The notes under the pieces: generated by a model
Databases searched by the model: none
The model's input: only the letters and a program-made list of their open reading frames with translations
What the model was told of the DNA's origin: nothing
In this document: positions 44,552 to 53,682 of the stretch, piece after piece
How the letters are laid out: the number at the start of each line of letters is the position of its first letter
How positions within the stretch are numbered: the first letter of the stretch is position 1
Source of the DNA: Flavobacterium cyclinae
Lineage (GTDB): Bacteria; Bacteroidota; Bacteroidia; Flavobacteriales; Flavobacteriaceae
Reading direction: 5' to 3'
Assembly (NCBI RefSeq): GCF_021172145.1
Contig: NZ_CP089095.1
Span: forward strand, 124,001-188,000
DNA: 64,000 nt
Program-made: the position numbers and the translations under genes

Positions 44552-46783
44552 TTAAAGCTTAACGCCTATTGATAAGAAAAAGGTTCTTCCTTCTCCTGGT
44601 AAAATTCCAGGACCTGGATATCCACCTGCTCTTCTAGTAGCATACATTTCGTTAGTTACATTGTTAATACCGCCTCTTAGGTTGTATTTTTTTAAGAATT
44701 TATATTCTGCAGAAATGTCTAATACATTGTATTTGTCTAATAATCCTGTTACACCATTAGCAGAAGGAGTTACAGTGTTGTTAGCATCAGTAAAAATTTT
44801 CCCAGACATTTTATATTGTAATGTAGCAGAGAAGTTGTTGTTGTTCCAGCCTAAACCAAAATTGTGAATGTAACGAGGAGCATTTTCTACTCTATTACCT
44901 TTAAGGTTACTTTCAGTAATTATTACATTGGGTGCAGTACCTGTTGCAGTATAGGTTTTGAAATCGGTATATCTCGAATCGATGAAACTAATTGTTGCAA
45001 ATAAGTCGATGTTACCCATTTTTTCGTCAATTTCTAAAAATTTAGTAACACTTAAATTTACAAATCCTTCAATTCCTTTATTAATAGTTTCACCTAAGTT
45101 AGTTCTATATAAATAAGTTCCTTGAGTTGGATCGTTATTAATAAATTGTCTCACTCCTCCAATTCGATTGTTGTATGAAAGATAGAACAAACTAAAATCA
45201 AAGTTCAAATAGTTTTTGAAAATGCCTCTGTATCCTAAATCGGCGTTAAATCCTGAAGCATCTTTTAAGTTAGGGTCAATTTGGTCTGTAACTGCTGCTG
45301 GTGTAATATCTGAAAAAAGCACTGGTCTATAGGCCTGTGTAATATTAGCATATATGTTAGTTGTTCCAAGTTTATATTCCATTCCTAAACCAAATAATGG
45401 TTTGCTTCTGCTAATTTCTTTTTCTTCAAATGGAATATCATTTCCTGAGCTAACACCAAATCTTCCACTTCCATTAGATTTAATATATTCATATCTTAAA
45501 CCTGGAGTTATACTTAATTTTTCTGTTAATTTAAATTGATTTTCAACAAATAAAGCTACGTTTTCAGTGTGAAAATCCAAATCTCTTGGAAATCCATTTT
45601 CTGTAGATAAGTCAAAGTCAGAACCCGTTGTTCCAGTTCCTTGTTGTTGTCTGATAGTATTTGCTTTATATAATCTAAATCCGAAAGCTAAATTATTTTC
45701 AATTTTCCCAATATTATATTGGAATAAATTTCTGTTTTCTAATCCAAAATTTTTATAGGAATCTCTATCAACTCTTCTGTTTTCGAAGTCATTAGTTATT
45801 GGGTTAATAGCATCTGGATTATTTGGAGTTGCCGTGAATCCAACACTATTTCTTTCCCCAATTAATCCAAATAATTTAGTGCTTGAACTTAATTTATTAT
45901 TGATTTTTGTATCAAAGTTTAATGAAAATACATTCCAAGGAGTTCCAAACCAGTTTCTGTTTCTCAAGGATTGTCTTGGGTTACTATTAAATTGTTCATC
46001 TGTTAAACCACCCGCTTGTTGCATTTTGTAATCCATGTTGGTATATTCTGCAGACAATTTCGTTTTTGATGTAAATGCATATTCTAGAAAAACATGAGAA
46101 TTTCTTACTTTATACTCGCTGTTTTCTCTCCATCCATCAGCACTTCTTGAATGATTATATGCGTAATAAGAGAATTTACCTACTTTACCTCCAATAGCAT
46201 TATAAGAGCTCATTAAGTTATAGCTGCCAGCTGTGTTTTGAGTTTCAAATGAAAATTTCTTTTTAGTTTCTCTTTTTAAAACATAATTTAGCATACCTCC
46301 AAATTGTGGTCCAAATTGTAATGAAGCGCCACCACGAATTAATTCTAATGATTCAACGGCTTCTAATGGTGGATTATAATAAGCTTCTGGATATCCAAAA
46401 ACATCTGATGAAATATCATACCCGTTTTGTCTAGTATTTAATTCCCAACTTCGATTAGGGCTTAAACCTCTTACACCAACATTTATTTGAATTCCAGAAC
46501 CTTCATTTTCCCAAATTGTAACTCCAGGAATTCTTGAGAAAACTTCTCTAGCATTATTTGTAGTTAAGTTTGCATTGATAGCATTTAATTTAATAACTTC
46601 ATTTTTCTTTCCTGAAAAAATTACATTCCCTTTAGTTTCGGGCATTCTTTCAGGACTTTGTTGAATGGGAGTTATCGTAACAGAATTTAATTTCACTATT
46701 GAATCATTAGATTCTATTTCTTGTGCTTTTAAGTTGCTTGATAATACGCAACATACGAACATTACTGCTGTAAAATACTTCAT
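44552..46783 (-). CDS. TonB-dependent receptor, FecA-like
   Basis: 743-residue outer membrane receptor with a signal peptide (first 20 residues or so, cut after LKA) and no carboxypeptidase-like domain. The plug has IPGVTIWENEGSGIQINVGVRGL and SPNRSWELNTRQNGYDISSDVFGYPEAYY, a run characteristic of FecA-like ferric-citrate/siderophore receptors. The barrel ends GEGRTFFLSIGVKL, with a C-terminal hydrophobic pattern typical of outer membrane proteins. It is bounded by its own promoter and terminator. Iron chelate import is the likely role; ferric citrate is inferred only from similarity. Confidence 0.88.
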   Translation of the reverse strand: MKYFTAVMFVCCVLSSNLKAQEIESNDSIVKLNSVTITPIQQSPERMPETKGNVIFSGKKNEVIKLNAINANLTTNNAREVFSRIPGVTIWENEGSGIQINVGVRGLSPNRSWELNTRQNGYDISSDVFGYPEAYYNPPLEAVESLELIRGGASLQFGPQFGGMLNYVLKRETKKKFSFETQNTAGSYNLMSSYNAIGGKVGKFSYYAYNHSRSADGWRENSEYKVRNSHVFLEYAFTSKTKLSAEYTNMDYKMQQAGGLTDEQFNSNPRQSLRNRNWFGTPWNVFSLNFDTKINNKLSSSTKLFGLIGERNSVGFTATPNNPDAINPITNDFENRRVDRDSYKNFGLENRNLFQYNIGKIENNLAFGFRLYKANTIRQQQGTGTTGSDFDLSTENGFPRDLDFHTENVALFVENQFKLTEKLSITPGLRYEYIKSNGSGRFGVSSGNDIPFEEKEISRSKPLFGLGMEYKLGTTNIYANITQAYRPVLFSDITPAAVTDQIDPNLKDASGFNADLGYRGIFKNYLNFDFSLFYLSYNNRIGGVRQFINNDPTQGTYLYRTNLGETINKGIEGFVNLSVTKFLEIDEKMGNIDLFATISFIDSRYTDFKTYTATGTAPNVIITESNLKGNRVENAPRYIHNFGLGWNNNNFSATLQYKMSGKIFTDANNTVTPSANGVTGLLDKYNVLDISAEYKFLKKYNLRGGINNVTNEMYATRRAGGYPGPGILPGEGRTFFLSIGVKL

Positions 46784-46808
46784 TTTTATTTAGATTAATT
46801 CTATACAG

Positions 46809-46840
46809 CAAAATTAAACCCTAAAATTTATTTAGACAAA
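46809..46840 (-). promoter_or_regulatory. Putative promoter of the FecA-like receptor gene
   Basis: On the minus strand TTTG (46837-46840) and TAATTTTG (46809-46816) are separated by 20 bases, a good Bacteroidota promoter. The -33 box is part of TTTAGACAAA (46831-46840, plus strand), the same word found at the other TonB receptor promoter. Confidence 0.55.
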
Positions 46841-47016
46841 TTATAAATTAATTTTTTTGAATTCTATTTACGATTTGTAAAAATGCATTTATTTTATGCT
46901 TAATCTTTATAAATTGAAAAAAATAACAATAAAATCGTGACTTTATTTAATTTAAATTGACTATTTATTGAGAAATATTCAATTGTTATTGCAGGATATT
47001 ATTGGGTGGTAACAAT

Positions 47017-49119
47017 TTATTTTAAAAATTGGTAGGCTATTAAAGAAGTTATATAGGCAAATCCACTCATAAATACCAATTGAATTATCGGCCATTTCCA
47101 TGAGTTGGTTTCTTTTTTAACAATAGCTAAAGTAGAAATACACTGCATTGCAAATGCATAAAATAGTAGCAATGAAATTCCTGTTGCAAAGTTGAATATT
47201 TTTTTACCTGTTATTGGATGAACTTCGGCAGCCATTCGGTTTTTAATAGTTGTTTCTTCTTCGCTGTGACTTCCCACGCTATAAATAGTAGCTAGAGTCC
47301 CCACAAATACTTCACGAGCGGCAAAAGAACTCACAACTGCAACTCCAATTTTCCAATCGTAACCTAATGGACGAATCACGGGTTCAATAGCTTTTCCCAT
47401 ATAACCGATATAAGAATTTTCTAATTTGAATGAGTTTACTTGGTCTTCAAATTCTTCGGTTGTAATTGTTTTGTTTTGATTTTGTTGCGTAATAATCTGC
47501 TCCGCATTGTTGAAATCATCACTTAAACCATGCGAACCCAAATACCACAATATAACCGATAAAGCTAAAATGATTTTTCCGGCACCAGTTACAAATGCTT
47601 TTGTTTTTTCTAAAACATTTATTCCAACATTCTTAAACATTGGAATTTTATAGCTTGGCATTTCAACTACGAAATACGATTTGCAGTTTAATTTTAAAAA
47701 TTTGTTTAATAAATAAGCTGAAAATATTGCCATTCCAAATCCTAATAAATACAATCCCATTAAGGTTAATCCTTGTAAACTTAAGAAACCAAAGACTCTT
47801 TTATCAGGAATAATTAAGGAAATTAAGATGGAATAAACAGGCAATCTTGCTGAACAAGTGGTAAATGGCGTAACTAAAATTGTTATTAATCGTTCTTTCC
47901 AATTTTCAATATTACGAGCACTCATAATGGCCGGAATGGCACATGCCGTTCCAGAAATTAAGGGAACAATACTCTTTCCAGATAAACCAAATTTTCTCAT
48001 GATTTTATCCATCAAAAATACTACGCGACTCATATAGCCGCTTTCTTCTAATACTGAAATGAACAAAAATAAAAAGGCAATTTGTGGAATAAAAATTACA
48101 ATACCACCAATTCCAGGAATCAATCCTTCACTGATTAAATTGGTAAATTCTCCAGCCGGAAGATGTTGTTTTGCCAATGAACTTAAATTAGCAAATGTTT
48201 CATCAATAAAATCCATTGGAATACTACTCCAATCAAACAAAAATTGGAATATCAACATCAAAATGCTAAAGAAAATCAAATATCCAAAAATCTTATGTGT
48301 CAGTCCACGATCAATCTTAGCACGAATATCAGTAGCTTTTGAAACATCAATTTTTTGACCTAATTTCAGTGTGTCATTAATAAATTGATACCGTTTAATG
48401 GTTTCTTTTTGTTGGAGTTTTTTCAAATCGGAATGCGATTTGGTAAACGAGCTTTTGATTTCGTTTCGGTCTAAATTCAAGAAATTAACATCTTGTGTAA
48501 TTACTAACCAAAGTTTGTACAATAATTGATTTGGAAAAGCTCTTCTTAAGTTATTAAAATATTCTGGATCTATTGAAGAAGCATTCAAACATGGTTCTGT
48601 TGAAAGCGATTCATAGTTCAGAATTAAGTTTTTCAAGTTTTCAATCCCTATTTTTTTTCTTGAACTAATTAATGCAATTTTTGTTTTTAGTTCTTTTTCT
48701 AAAACAGGTATGTCTAATTCAATTCCTTTCAATTCCATTCTATCAGCCATATTGATGACTAAAATGGTTGGAATTTCTAAATCTTTAATTTGAGTAAAAA
48801 GTAAAAAATTACGTTTTAAATTTTCCACTTCAGTAACTACTACAGCAACATCAGGAAAATCTTCATCGTTTTTATTTAGTAATAATTCGATTACCACATT
48901 TTCATCAATTGAACTGGCATTTAAACTGTAAGTTCCGGGTAAATCGATGATTTTTGCTTTCGTGTTGTCGTTAAGTTTACAAACCCCTTGTTTTTTTTCA
49001 ACGGTAATTCCTGGGTAATTTCCCACTTGTTGATTTAATCCTGTTAATTCATTAAAAACGGATGTTTTTCCCACATTTGGGTTTCCAATTAAAGCAACTT
49101 TGATAGGATTTTTACTCAT
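47017..49119 (-). CDS. feoB: Ferrous iron transport protein B
   Basis: 700-residue FeoB, which imports Fe2+ across the inner membrane. The N-terminal G domain carries G1 GNPNVGKTS, switch NYPGITVEKK and G3 DLPGTYSL. Two gate domains follow, with the first holding the segment SGTACAIPAIMSARN and several membrane helices, and the end SWKWPIIQLVFMSGFAYITSLIAY. The length is normal for the family. It follows feoA by five bases, so the two are co-transcribed. Confidence 0.95.
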   Translation of the reverse strand: MSKNPIKVALIGNPNVGKTSVFNELTGLNQQVGNYPGITVEKKQGVCKLNDNTKAKIIDLPGTYSLNASSIDENVVIELLLNKNDEDFPDVAVVVTEVENLKRNFLLFTQIKDLEIPTILVINMADRMELKGIELDIPVLEKELKTKIALISSRKKIGIENLKNLILNYESLSTEPCLNASSIDPEYFNNLRRAFPNQLLYKLWLVITQDVNFLNLDRNEIKSSFTKSHSDLKKLQQKETIKRYQFINDTLKLGQKIDVSKATDIRAKIDRGLTHKIFGYLIFFSILMLIFQFLFDWSSIPMDFIDETFANLSSLAKQHLPAGEFTNLISEGLIPGIGGIVIFIPQIAFLFLFISVLEESGYMSRVVFLMDKIMRKFGLSGKSIVPLISGTACAIPAIMSARNIENWKERLITILVTPFTTCSARLPVYSILISLIIPDKRVFGFLSLQGLTLMGLYLLGFGMAIFSAYLLNKFLKLNCKSYFVVEMPSYKIPMFKNVGINVLEKTKAFVTGAGKIILALSVILWYLGSHGLSDDFNNAEQIITQQNQNKTITTEEFEDQVNSFKLENSYIGYMGKAIEPVIRPLGYDWKIGVAVVSSFAAREVFVGTLATIYSVGSHSEEETTIKNRMAAEVHPITGKKIFNFATGISLLLFYAFAMQCISTLAIVKKETNSWKWPIIQLVFMSGFAYITSLIAYQFLK

Positions 49120-49124
49120 GATTA

Positions 49125-49352
49125 TTATAATTTGGCAACCGTAATTTCTTTAGCTGTTTCTAATCGAATAGCCACATGAGAATCATTTACGTTAAAATAC
49201 AAAGGATCACCAAAAGGTGCAATTTGAATTAAAGTAATGGAATTTCCAGGTAAACATCCCATTTCTAATAACTTAAGCGGGATTTCATCTAGATTAATTG
49301 AAGTAATTGTAGCTACTTCTCCTATTTTAAGTTCAGAAGAACTAATTTCCAT
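49125..49352 (-). CDS. feoA: FeoA family protein
   Basis: 75-residue cytoplasmic SH3-like protein, which supports FeoB-dependent iron uptake. The conserved LLEMGCLPGNSITLIQIAPFGDPLYFNV pattern is present. It is the first gene of feoA-feoB. A -7 box and a dyad resembling the receptor-promoter dyad lie just upstream. Confidence 0.93.
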   Translation of the reverse strand: MEISSSELKIGEVATITSINLDEIPLKLLEMGCLPGNSITLIQIAPFGDPLYFNVNDSHVAIRLETAKEITVAKL

Positions 49353-49378
49353 TTCCTTATTTAGATTGAATTAAAATA

Positions 49379-49406
49379 CAAAAGTAAAAATTTAAATTGG
49401 ACTAAA
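49379..49406 (-). promoter_or_regulatory. Putative feoAB promoter with dyad
   Basis: On the minus strand TACTTTTG (49379-49386) matches TAnnTTTG, 27 bases before feoA. Immediately upstream lies TTTAAATTGGACTAAA (49391-49406, plus strand), which fits TTTAR-N6-CTAAA like the dyad at 42809. Its position over the promoter fits repression by a metal-sensing regulator; inferred. Confidence 0.5.
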
Positions 49407-49450
49407 GCTGATAATTGTCAATTTTAGCAAATTATTTATTGAAATTATAG

Positions 49451-50146
49451 TTATTGATTTTCACAAAGCCACAAAATATCTTCTAAAAGTTGTTTCATGT
49501 TCTTTGTTTTTGGGTCATTTGTAGGTTGGTCTAAATTTGTACCATCATAAAAACCACGAATTCGTTTATTCTTATCGACTAGGATAAAATTTTCGGTATG
49601 AACCATATCATACATTTCTTCTGGTTTGCCAGTTTTTACTGCTAAATAAGATTTTCGAGCTAAGAAATAAATATCCTTTTTATCTCCGGTAACTAAATTC
49701 CAACGCGAATCATCAACACCTTTTTCGATGGCATATTTTTTCAAAACTTCAGGAGTATCGATATCAGGAGTAACCGAAAAGGATAACAATTTTACTTCAG
49801 GATTATTTTTTAATTGATTTTGTAACCAAACCATGTTATCAGTCATTTTAGGACAAATTGTGGGGCAAGTGGTAAAAAAGAAATCGGCTACATAAATGCT
49901 GTTTTCATAATCTTTTTGTGTGATTATTTTTCCATTTTGATTGGTGAAAGCAAAATTTTCAATTTTATGATCATTGCCAATATGCTGAACGGTAGAATCT
50001 ACTAACTCAGGATTAATATCTCTTGGTGAGTATATTGGAAGCATTTTTTCTGGAGATAATAAATTGTAAATTCCAAAATATATAATGATGGAAAGTATTC
50101 CAAAAATGATAAAAAATTTCTTATAAGGAGCTAAAAAATTAAGCAT
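49451..50146 (-). CDS. SCO1/SenC-family copper chaperone
   Basis: 231-residue membrane-anchored thioredoxin-fold protein involved in copper delivery to, or redox priming of, cytochrome c oxidase. A single N-terminal membrane helix is followed by the copper-binding CxxxC motif in FFTTCPTICPKM and the conserved distal histidine in MVHTENFILVD. The start is set at ATG 50146 (MLNFLAPYKK), because the 11 codons upstream lack a signal and are not conserved in feature. It is divergent from the T9SS gene at 50279 and fits the respiratory theme of the region. Confidence 0.92.
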   Translation of the reverse strand: MLNFLAPYKKFFIIFGILSIIIYFGIYNLLSPEKMLPIYSPRDINPELVDSTVQHIGNDHKIENFAFTNQNGKIITQKDYENSIYVADFFFTTCPTICPKMTDNMVWLQNQLKNNPEVKLLSFSVTPDIDTPEVLKKYAIEKGVDDSRWNLVTGDKKDIYFLARKSYLAVKTGKPEEMYDMVHTENFILVDKNKRIRGFYDGTNLDQPTNDPKTKNMKQLLEDILWLCENQ

Positions 50147-50159
50147 GATTATTTTTTTG

Positions 50160-50167
50160 CAAAAATA
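50160..50167 (-). promoter_or_regulatory. Putative -7 box for the SCO1 gene
   Basis: On the minus strand TATTTTTG matches TAnnTTTG, 13 bases before the start codon at 50146. The -33 element is uncertain. Confidence 0.35.
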
Positions 50168-50241
50168 GTCAATATTCAAAAGAGTTTTGTTAATTCGCCA
50201 ATAGACATTTGTTAAAATTCTAATTTCTTGATTTTCTTCAT

Positions 50242-50249
50242 TATATTTG
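50242..50249 (+). promoter_or_regulatory. Putative -7 box for the BNR-repeat exoprotein gene
   Basis: TATATTTG matches TAnnTTTG, 29 bases before the start codon at 50279, and could serve the three-gene run down to the M13 peptidase. Confidence 0.45.
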
Positions 50250-50278
50250 TGAGATTATACCCAAAAAACTACTAAAAA

Positions 50279-53200
50279 ATGACTAAAAATTACCTTATTA
50301 TCTGTCTATTGTGTTCCTTTTTAGGGTTTTCACAATTTAATCCTGCAGCTCCTTGGATGGACGAAATTAATGCTTCAAAGAAAGGAGAAGTTACTATTGA
50401 TGAATTAGTTGTGGCGTTTAATCAGTATTGGTTAACTCATGATAAAAACGTCAAAGGATCAGGATATAAGCCCTTTATGCGTTCTGAATTTCATTGGAGA
50501 AGTTTCACAAACGAACAAGGTTTTATTCAATCTTCAGAAGAATTTTGGAATGCTTGGAAACAAAAGAAACAATCAAAAATAACTAGTAGAAATGCGGTTT
50601 TGTCATTACCGATAAGTAATTGGCAGGCTGTTGGACCTTTTACACATACCAATACCGGTTCTTGGTCTTCTGGTCAAGGAAGAGTTAATATTGTTCATGT
50701 AGATCCTTCAAATTCAAACACAATATATTTAGGCGCACCTGCTGGTGGAATCTGGAAATCAACAGATAATGGTTCAACTTGGACGCCTTTAACAGATGAG
50801 CTACCTCAAATTGGAGTTTCAGGAATTGCGGTTGATTATTCTGATTCAAATACAATTTATATTGCAACCGGTGATAAAGATGCAGGAGATTCTTACTCTG
50901 TAGGGGTTTATAAATCCACTGATGGAGGCGCTACTTGGAATCCAACTGGAATAATGGGAACTACTTCAAATCCTTCAAGAGCAGGAGATATATTAATTCA
51001 TCCAACCAATAATCAAATTCTTTGGTGTGCAACCAATTCTGGAATTTATAGAACGACAAACGCTGGAGCAACTTGGTCTAGAGTAAGACTTGGAGATTTT
51101 TCTCAAGGAAGTATTCGATTAAAACCTGGAAGTCCAGATATTGTTTATGCAGTTTCTGATAATGCATTTTATCGTTCAACTAATACAGGTTCTAGTTTTT
51201 CTCAAATAACTTCAGGTTTACCAACTGCTTCAAGTAGATTATTGTTAGACGTTACTCCGGCCAATGTAGATTATGTTTATGTTTTAAGTGCTGCAAGTGG
51301 AGGGGAATTTCAAGGAATTTATCGATCTACTGATGGAGGAACAACATTTACGGCAAGAAACACTACAACTGATGTTTTTGAATCTAATCAATCTTGGTAT
51401 GATTTAGCTTTGGCAGTTTCTTCAACTAATGCAGAGGAAATTTATACAGGTTGTTTGAATGTTTGGAAATCAGTAAGTGGAGGTACAAGTATAACAAAAA
51501 TAAACAGTTGGAGTAATCCAAGCGGACCATCATATACACATGCCGATATCCATTACTTAGGATTTCACGGCACAAGATTATTTGCAGGAACGGATGGAGG
51601 AATTTACGTTTCAGATAATAATGGAAGTAATTTCACTGATTTAACAGCCGGTGTACAAATTAGTCAGTTTTATAGAATTGCAGTATCAAAACAATCTTCT
51701 GCCAATATGGTAGGAGGATTGCAAGATAATGGTGGTCATGCGTACAGCGGAGGAATTTGGAAAAATTATTATGGCGCTGACGGAATGGATACTGCAATTA
51801 ATCCAAACAATCAAAATCAATATTATGGTTTTATTCAAAACGGTAGTACTTTGTACATAAGTGATTCTGCTGGTAATGGAATTACAGGTTCTGTTTCATC
51901 ACCTGGGGTTAGTGGCAACTGGGTTACTCCTTTAATTGCTAACAATAGTGGTGAATTATTTTCGGGTTTTGATGGATTATATAAGTTAAATGGAACAAGT
52001 TGGACATTACAAAATGCAGATCCATTAGGGTCGGGTAATGTAGACATCATTGAAGTTGATCCATCTAATGATGATATTATGTATGTGGCAAATGGTTTTG
52101 CTTTATATAAAAGTACTAACCGAGGTGTGAATTTTACAAATGTGTATAATTTACCAAGTGGTAACATACAATCAGTTGAGGTTCATTCAACAGATAGTAA
52201 CATAGTTTATTTAGTTTCAAGCGGTTCTTCGGGAGCAGTTTTAAAATCAACAGATGGTGGAATTAATTTTACAGATATTTCTAATGGATTGCCTTCTATT
52301 GGGAAAAATTGCATTGTTCATCAAGGAAGAAATACAGATAATCCTCTTTATTTAGGAACAACTTTAGGTGTTTATTACAGAGATGATTCAATGGCACAAT
52401 GGGAGCCATTTGATACGAATTTACCAAATGTTTCAGTTCGTGATTTAGAAATTAATTTAGAAGATGCAAAACTAATTGCGGCTACATATGGTAGAGGAGT
52501 TTGGGAAACTCCAATTACAGTTCAATTAGCTAATGTAGATGTAAAGTTTATTGCCATTCAAAATCCAGGAATCAATATTAATTGTAATGATAATGTAGTG
52601 CCACAAATTCAAGTTAAGAATAACGGATTAACAACATTAAATACCATTTCGGTTGATTATACAATTGATGCTACTCCATATACGTATAACTGGTCAGGTA
52701 CAATTTTATCAAATGAAGTAACTTCAATTGATTTACCTGCAGTAACATTATCTCGTGGAATGCATTCTATGAATGTAACAACTACTACAACTAATGATGC
52801 TTTCTCAGATAATAATCAAGGAAGTGCAACTTTTTATGTTAATGATTCAGGAACAATTGGATTGACCAATACATTTACAAATACTACTGACCAATTAATT
52901 TCTTATAAAGAAGGCGCTACTGGAGCTCAATGGGTTAGAACTGTTAGGACAGATGGTTTGTCCTCTTCAAGTAATATAGTATATTCGACTAATACAAACG
53001 GAAACTATCCAAATAATACAAAAGCATATTTAGTTTCTCAATGTTATAATTTATCTAATGTGATAAATCCGCAAATTAGCTTTTCAATGAAATATGAGCT
53101 TGAAGAAAATTGGGATGTTGCATATGTAGAATACTCAACAAATTTTGGTGCTTCATGGTCGGTTTTAGGAACTATGGGTGCTACATGGTATAATAGTGAT

Positions 53201-53668
53201 CGAACTTCTGCAACTACAGGAAATGATTGTTATAATTGTCCAGGAGCTCAATGGACAGGTTCAAATGTTAATTTAACTACTTATAGTTATCCATTAAATG
53301 CTTTAAATTCTGAAACAAATATTATTTTCAGAATTGTATTCCACTCAGATTCATCAGTTGTAGGATTAGGTGTTAATATTGATGATTTTTTAATTGACGG
53401 AACACTTTCAAATGAAAATTTAGAAATCCAAAACATAGTTCTTTATCCAAATCCATCTGAAGGGAATTTCTACATTAATTGGGGAGATGTGAAACCAAAT
53501 GCAATTGAAGTTTATGATTTAACAGGAAAAATAGTTTGGTCAAATTACAATGTAAGTAACTCTTCATCAGAGAAGAATTTAAATTTATCTTCTGTACAGC
53601 AAGGCGTTTATTTTGTTAAAATTTCAACTGAAAATTCCTCTGTTGTGAAACGTGTAATTAAAAAATAA
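50279..53668 (+). CDS. Secreted beta-propeller (BNR/sortilin-like) protein with T9SS sorting domain
   Basis: 1129-residue exported protein with a Sec signal peptide (first 19 residues). From about residue 110 to 740 it contains at least eight Asp-box-like repeats (STDNGSTW, STDGGATW, TTNAGATW, STDGGTTF, STNRGVNF, STDGGINF), indicating one or two sortilin/VPS10-type beta propellers. A C-terminal beta-sandwich region and a T9SS type A sorting domain follow (LYPNPSEGNFYINWG ... KRVIKK). No glycosidase active-site motif was identified, so an enzymatic role is unproven. Probably cell-surface or released; it leads a run with two peptidase genes. Confidence 0.9.
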   Translation: MTKNYLIICLLCSFLGFSQFNPAAPWMDEINASKKGEVTIDELVVAFNQYWLTHDKNVKGSGYKPFMRSEFHWRSFTNEQGFIQSSEEFWNAWKQKKQSKITSRNAVLSLPISNWQAVGPFTHTNTGSWSSGQGRVNIVHVDPSNSNTIYLGAPAGGIWKSTDNGSTWTPLTDELPQIGVSGIAVDYSDSNTIYIATGDKDAGDSYSVGVYKSTDGGATWNPTGIMGTTSNPSRAGDILIHPTNNQILWCATNSGIYRTTNAGATWSRVRLGDFSQGSIRLKPGSPDIVYAVSDNAFYRSTNTGSSFSQITSGLPTASSRLLLDVTPANVDYVYVLSAASGGEFQGIYRSTDGGTTFTARNTTTDVFESNQSWYDLALAVSSTNAEEIYTGCLNVWKSVSGGTSITKINSWSNPSGPSYTHADIHYLGFHGTRLFAGTDGGIYVSDNNGSNFTDLTAGVQISQFYRIAVSKQSSANMVGGLQDNGGHAYSGGIWKNYYGADGMDTAINPNNQNQYYGFIQNGSTLYISDSAGNGITGSVSSPGVSGNWVTPLIANNSGELFSGFDGLYKLNGTSWTLQNADPLGSGNVDIIEVDPSNDDIMYVANGFALYKSTNRGVNFTNVYNLPSGNIQSVEVHSTDSNIVYLVSSGSSGAVLKSTDGGINFTDISNGLPSIGKNCIVHQGRNTDNPLYLGTTLGVYYRDDSMAQWEPFDTNLPNVSVRDLEINLEDAKLIAATYGRGVWETPITVQLANVDVKFIAIQNPGININCNDNVVPQIQVKNNGLTTLNTISVDYTIDATPYTYNWSGTILSNEVTSIDLPAVTLSRGMHSMNVTTTTTNDAFSDNNQGSATFYVNDSGTIGLTNTFTNTTDQLISYKEGATGAQWVRTVRTDGLSSSSNIVYSTNTNGNYPNNTKAYLVSQCYNLSNVINPQISFSMKYELEENWDVAYVEYSTNFGASWSVLGTMGATWYNSDRTSATTGNDCYNCPGAQWTGSNVNLTTYSYPLNALNSETNIIFRIVFHSDSSVVGLGVNIDDFLIDGTLSNENLEIQNIVLYPNPSEGNFYINWGDVKPNAIEVYDLTGKIVWSNYNVSNSSSEKNLNLSSVQQGVYFVKISTENSSVVKRVIKK

Positions 53669-53682
53669 ATATATATATAGGT

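Noticed and set aside
46784-47016. Possible small RNA or gene in the gap between the FecA-like receptor and feoB
   Set aside because: Apart from the receptor promoter the 233 bases are plain AT-rich DNA with no open frame, hairpin or repeat that I can support.
50147-50179. Longer start for the SCO1 protein
   Set aside because: It would extend across the putative -7 box and has no conserved feature; the ATG at 50146 precedes the membrane helix.
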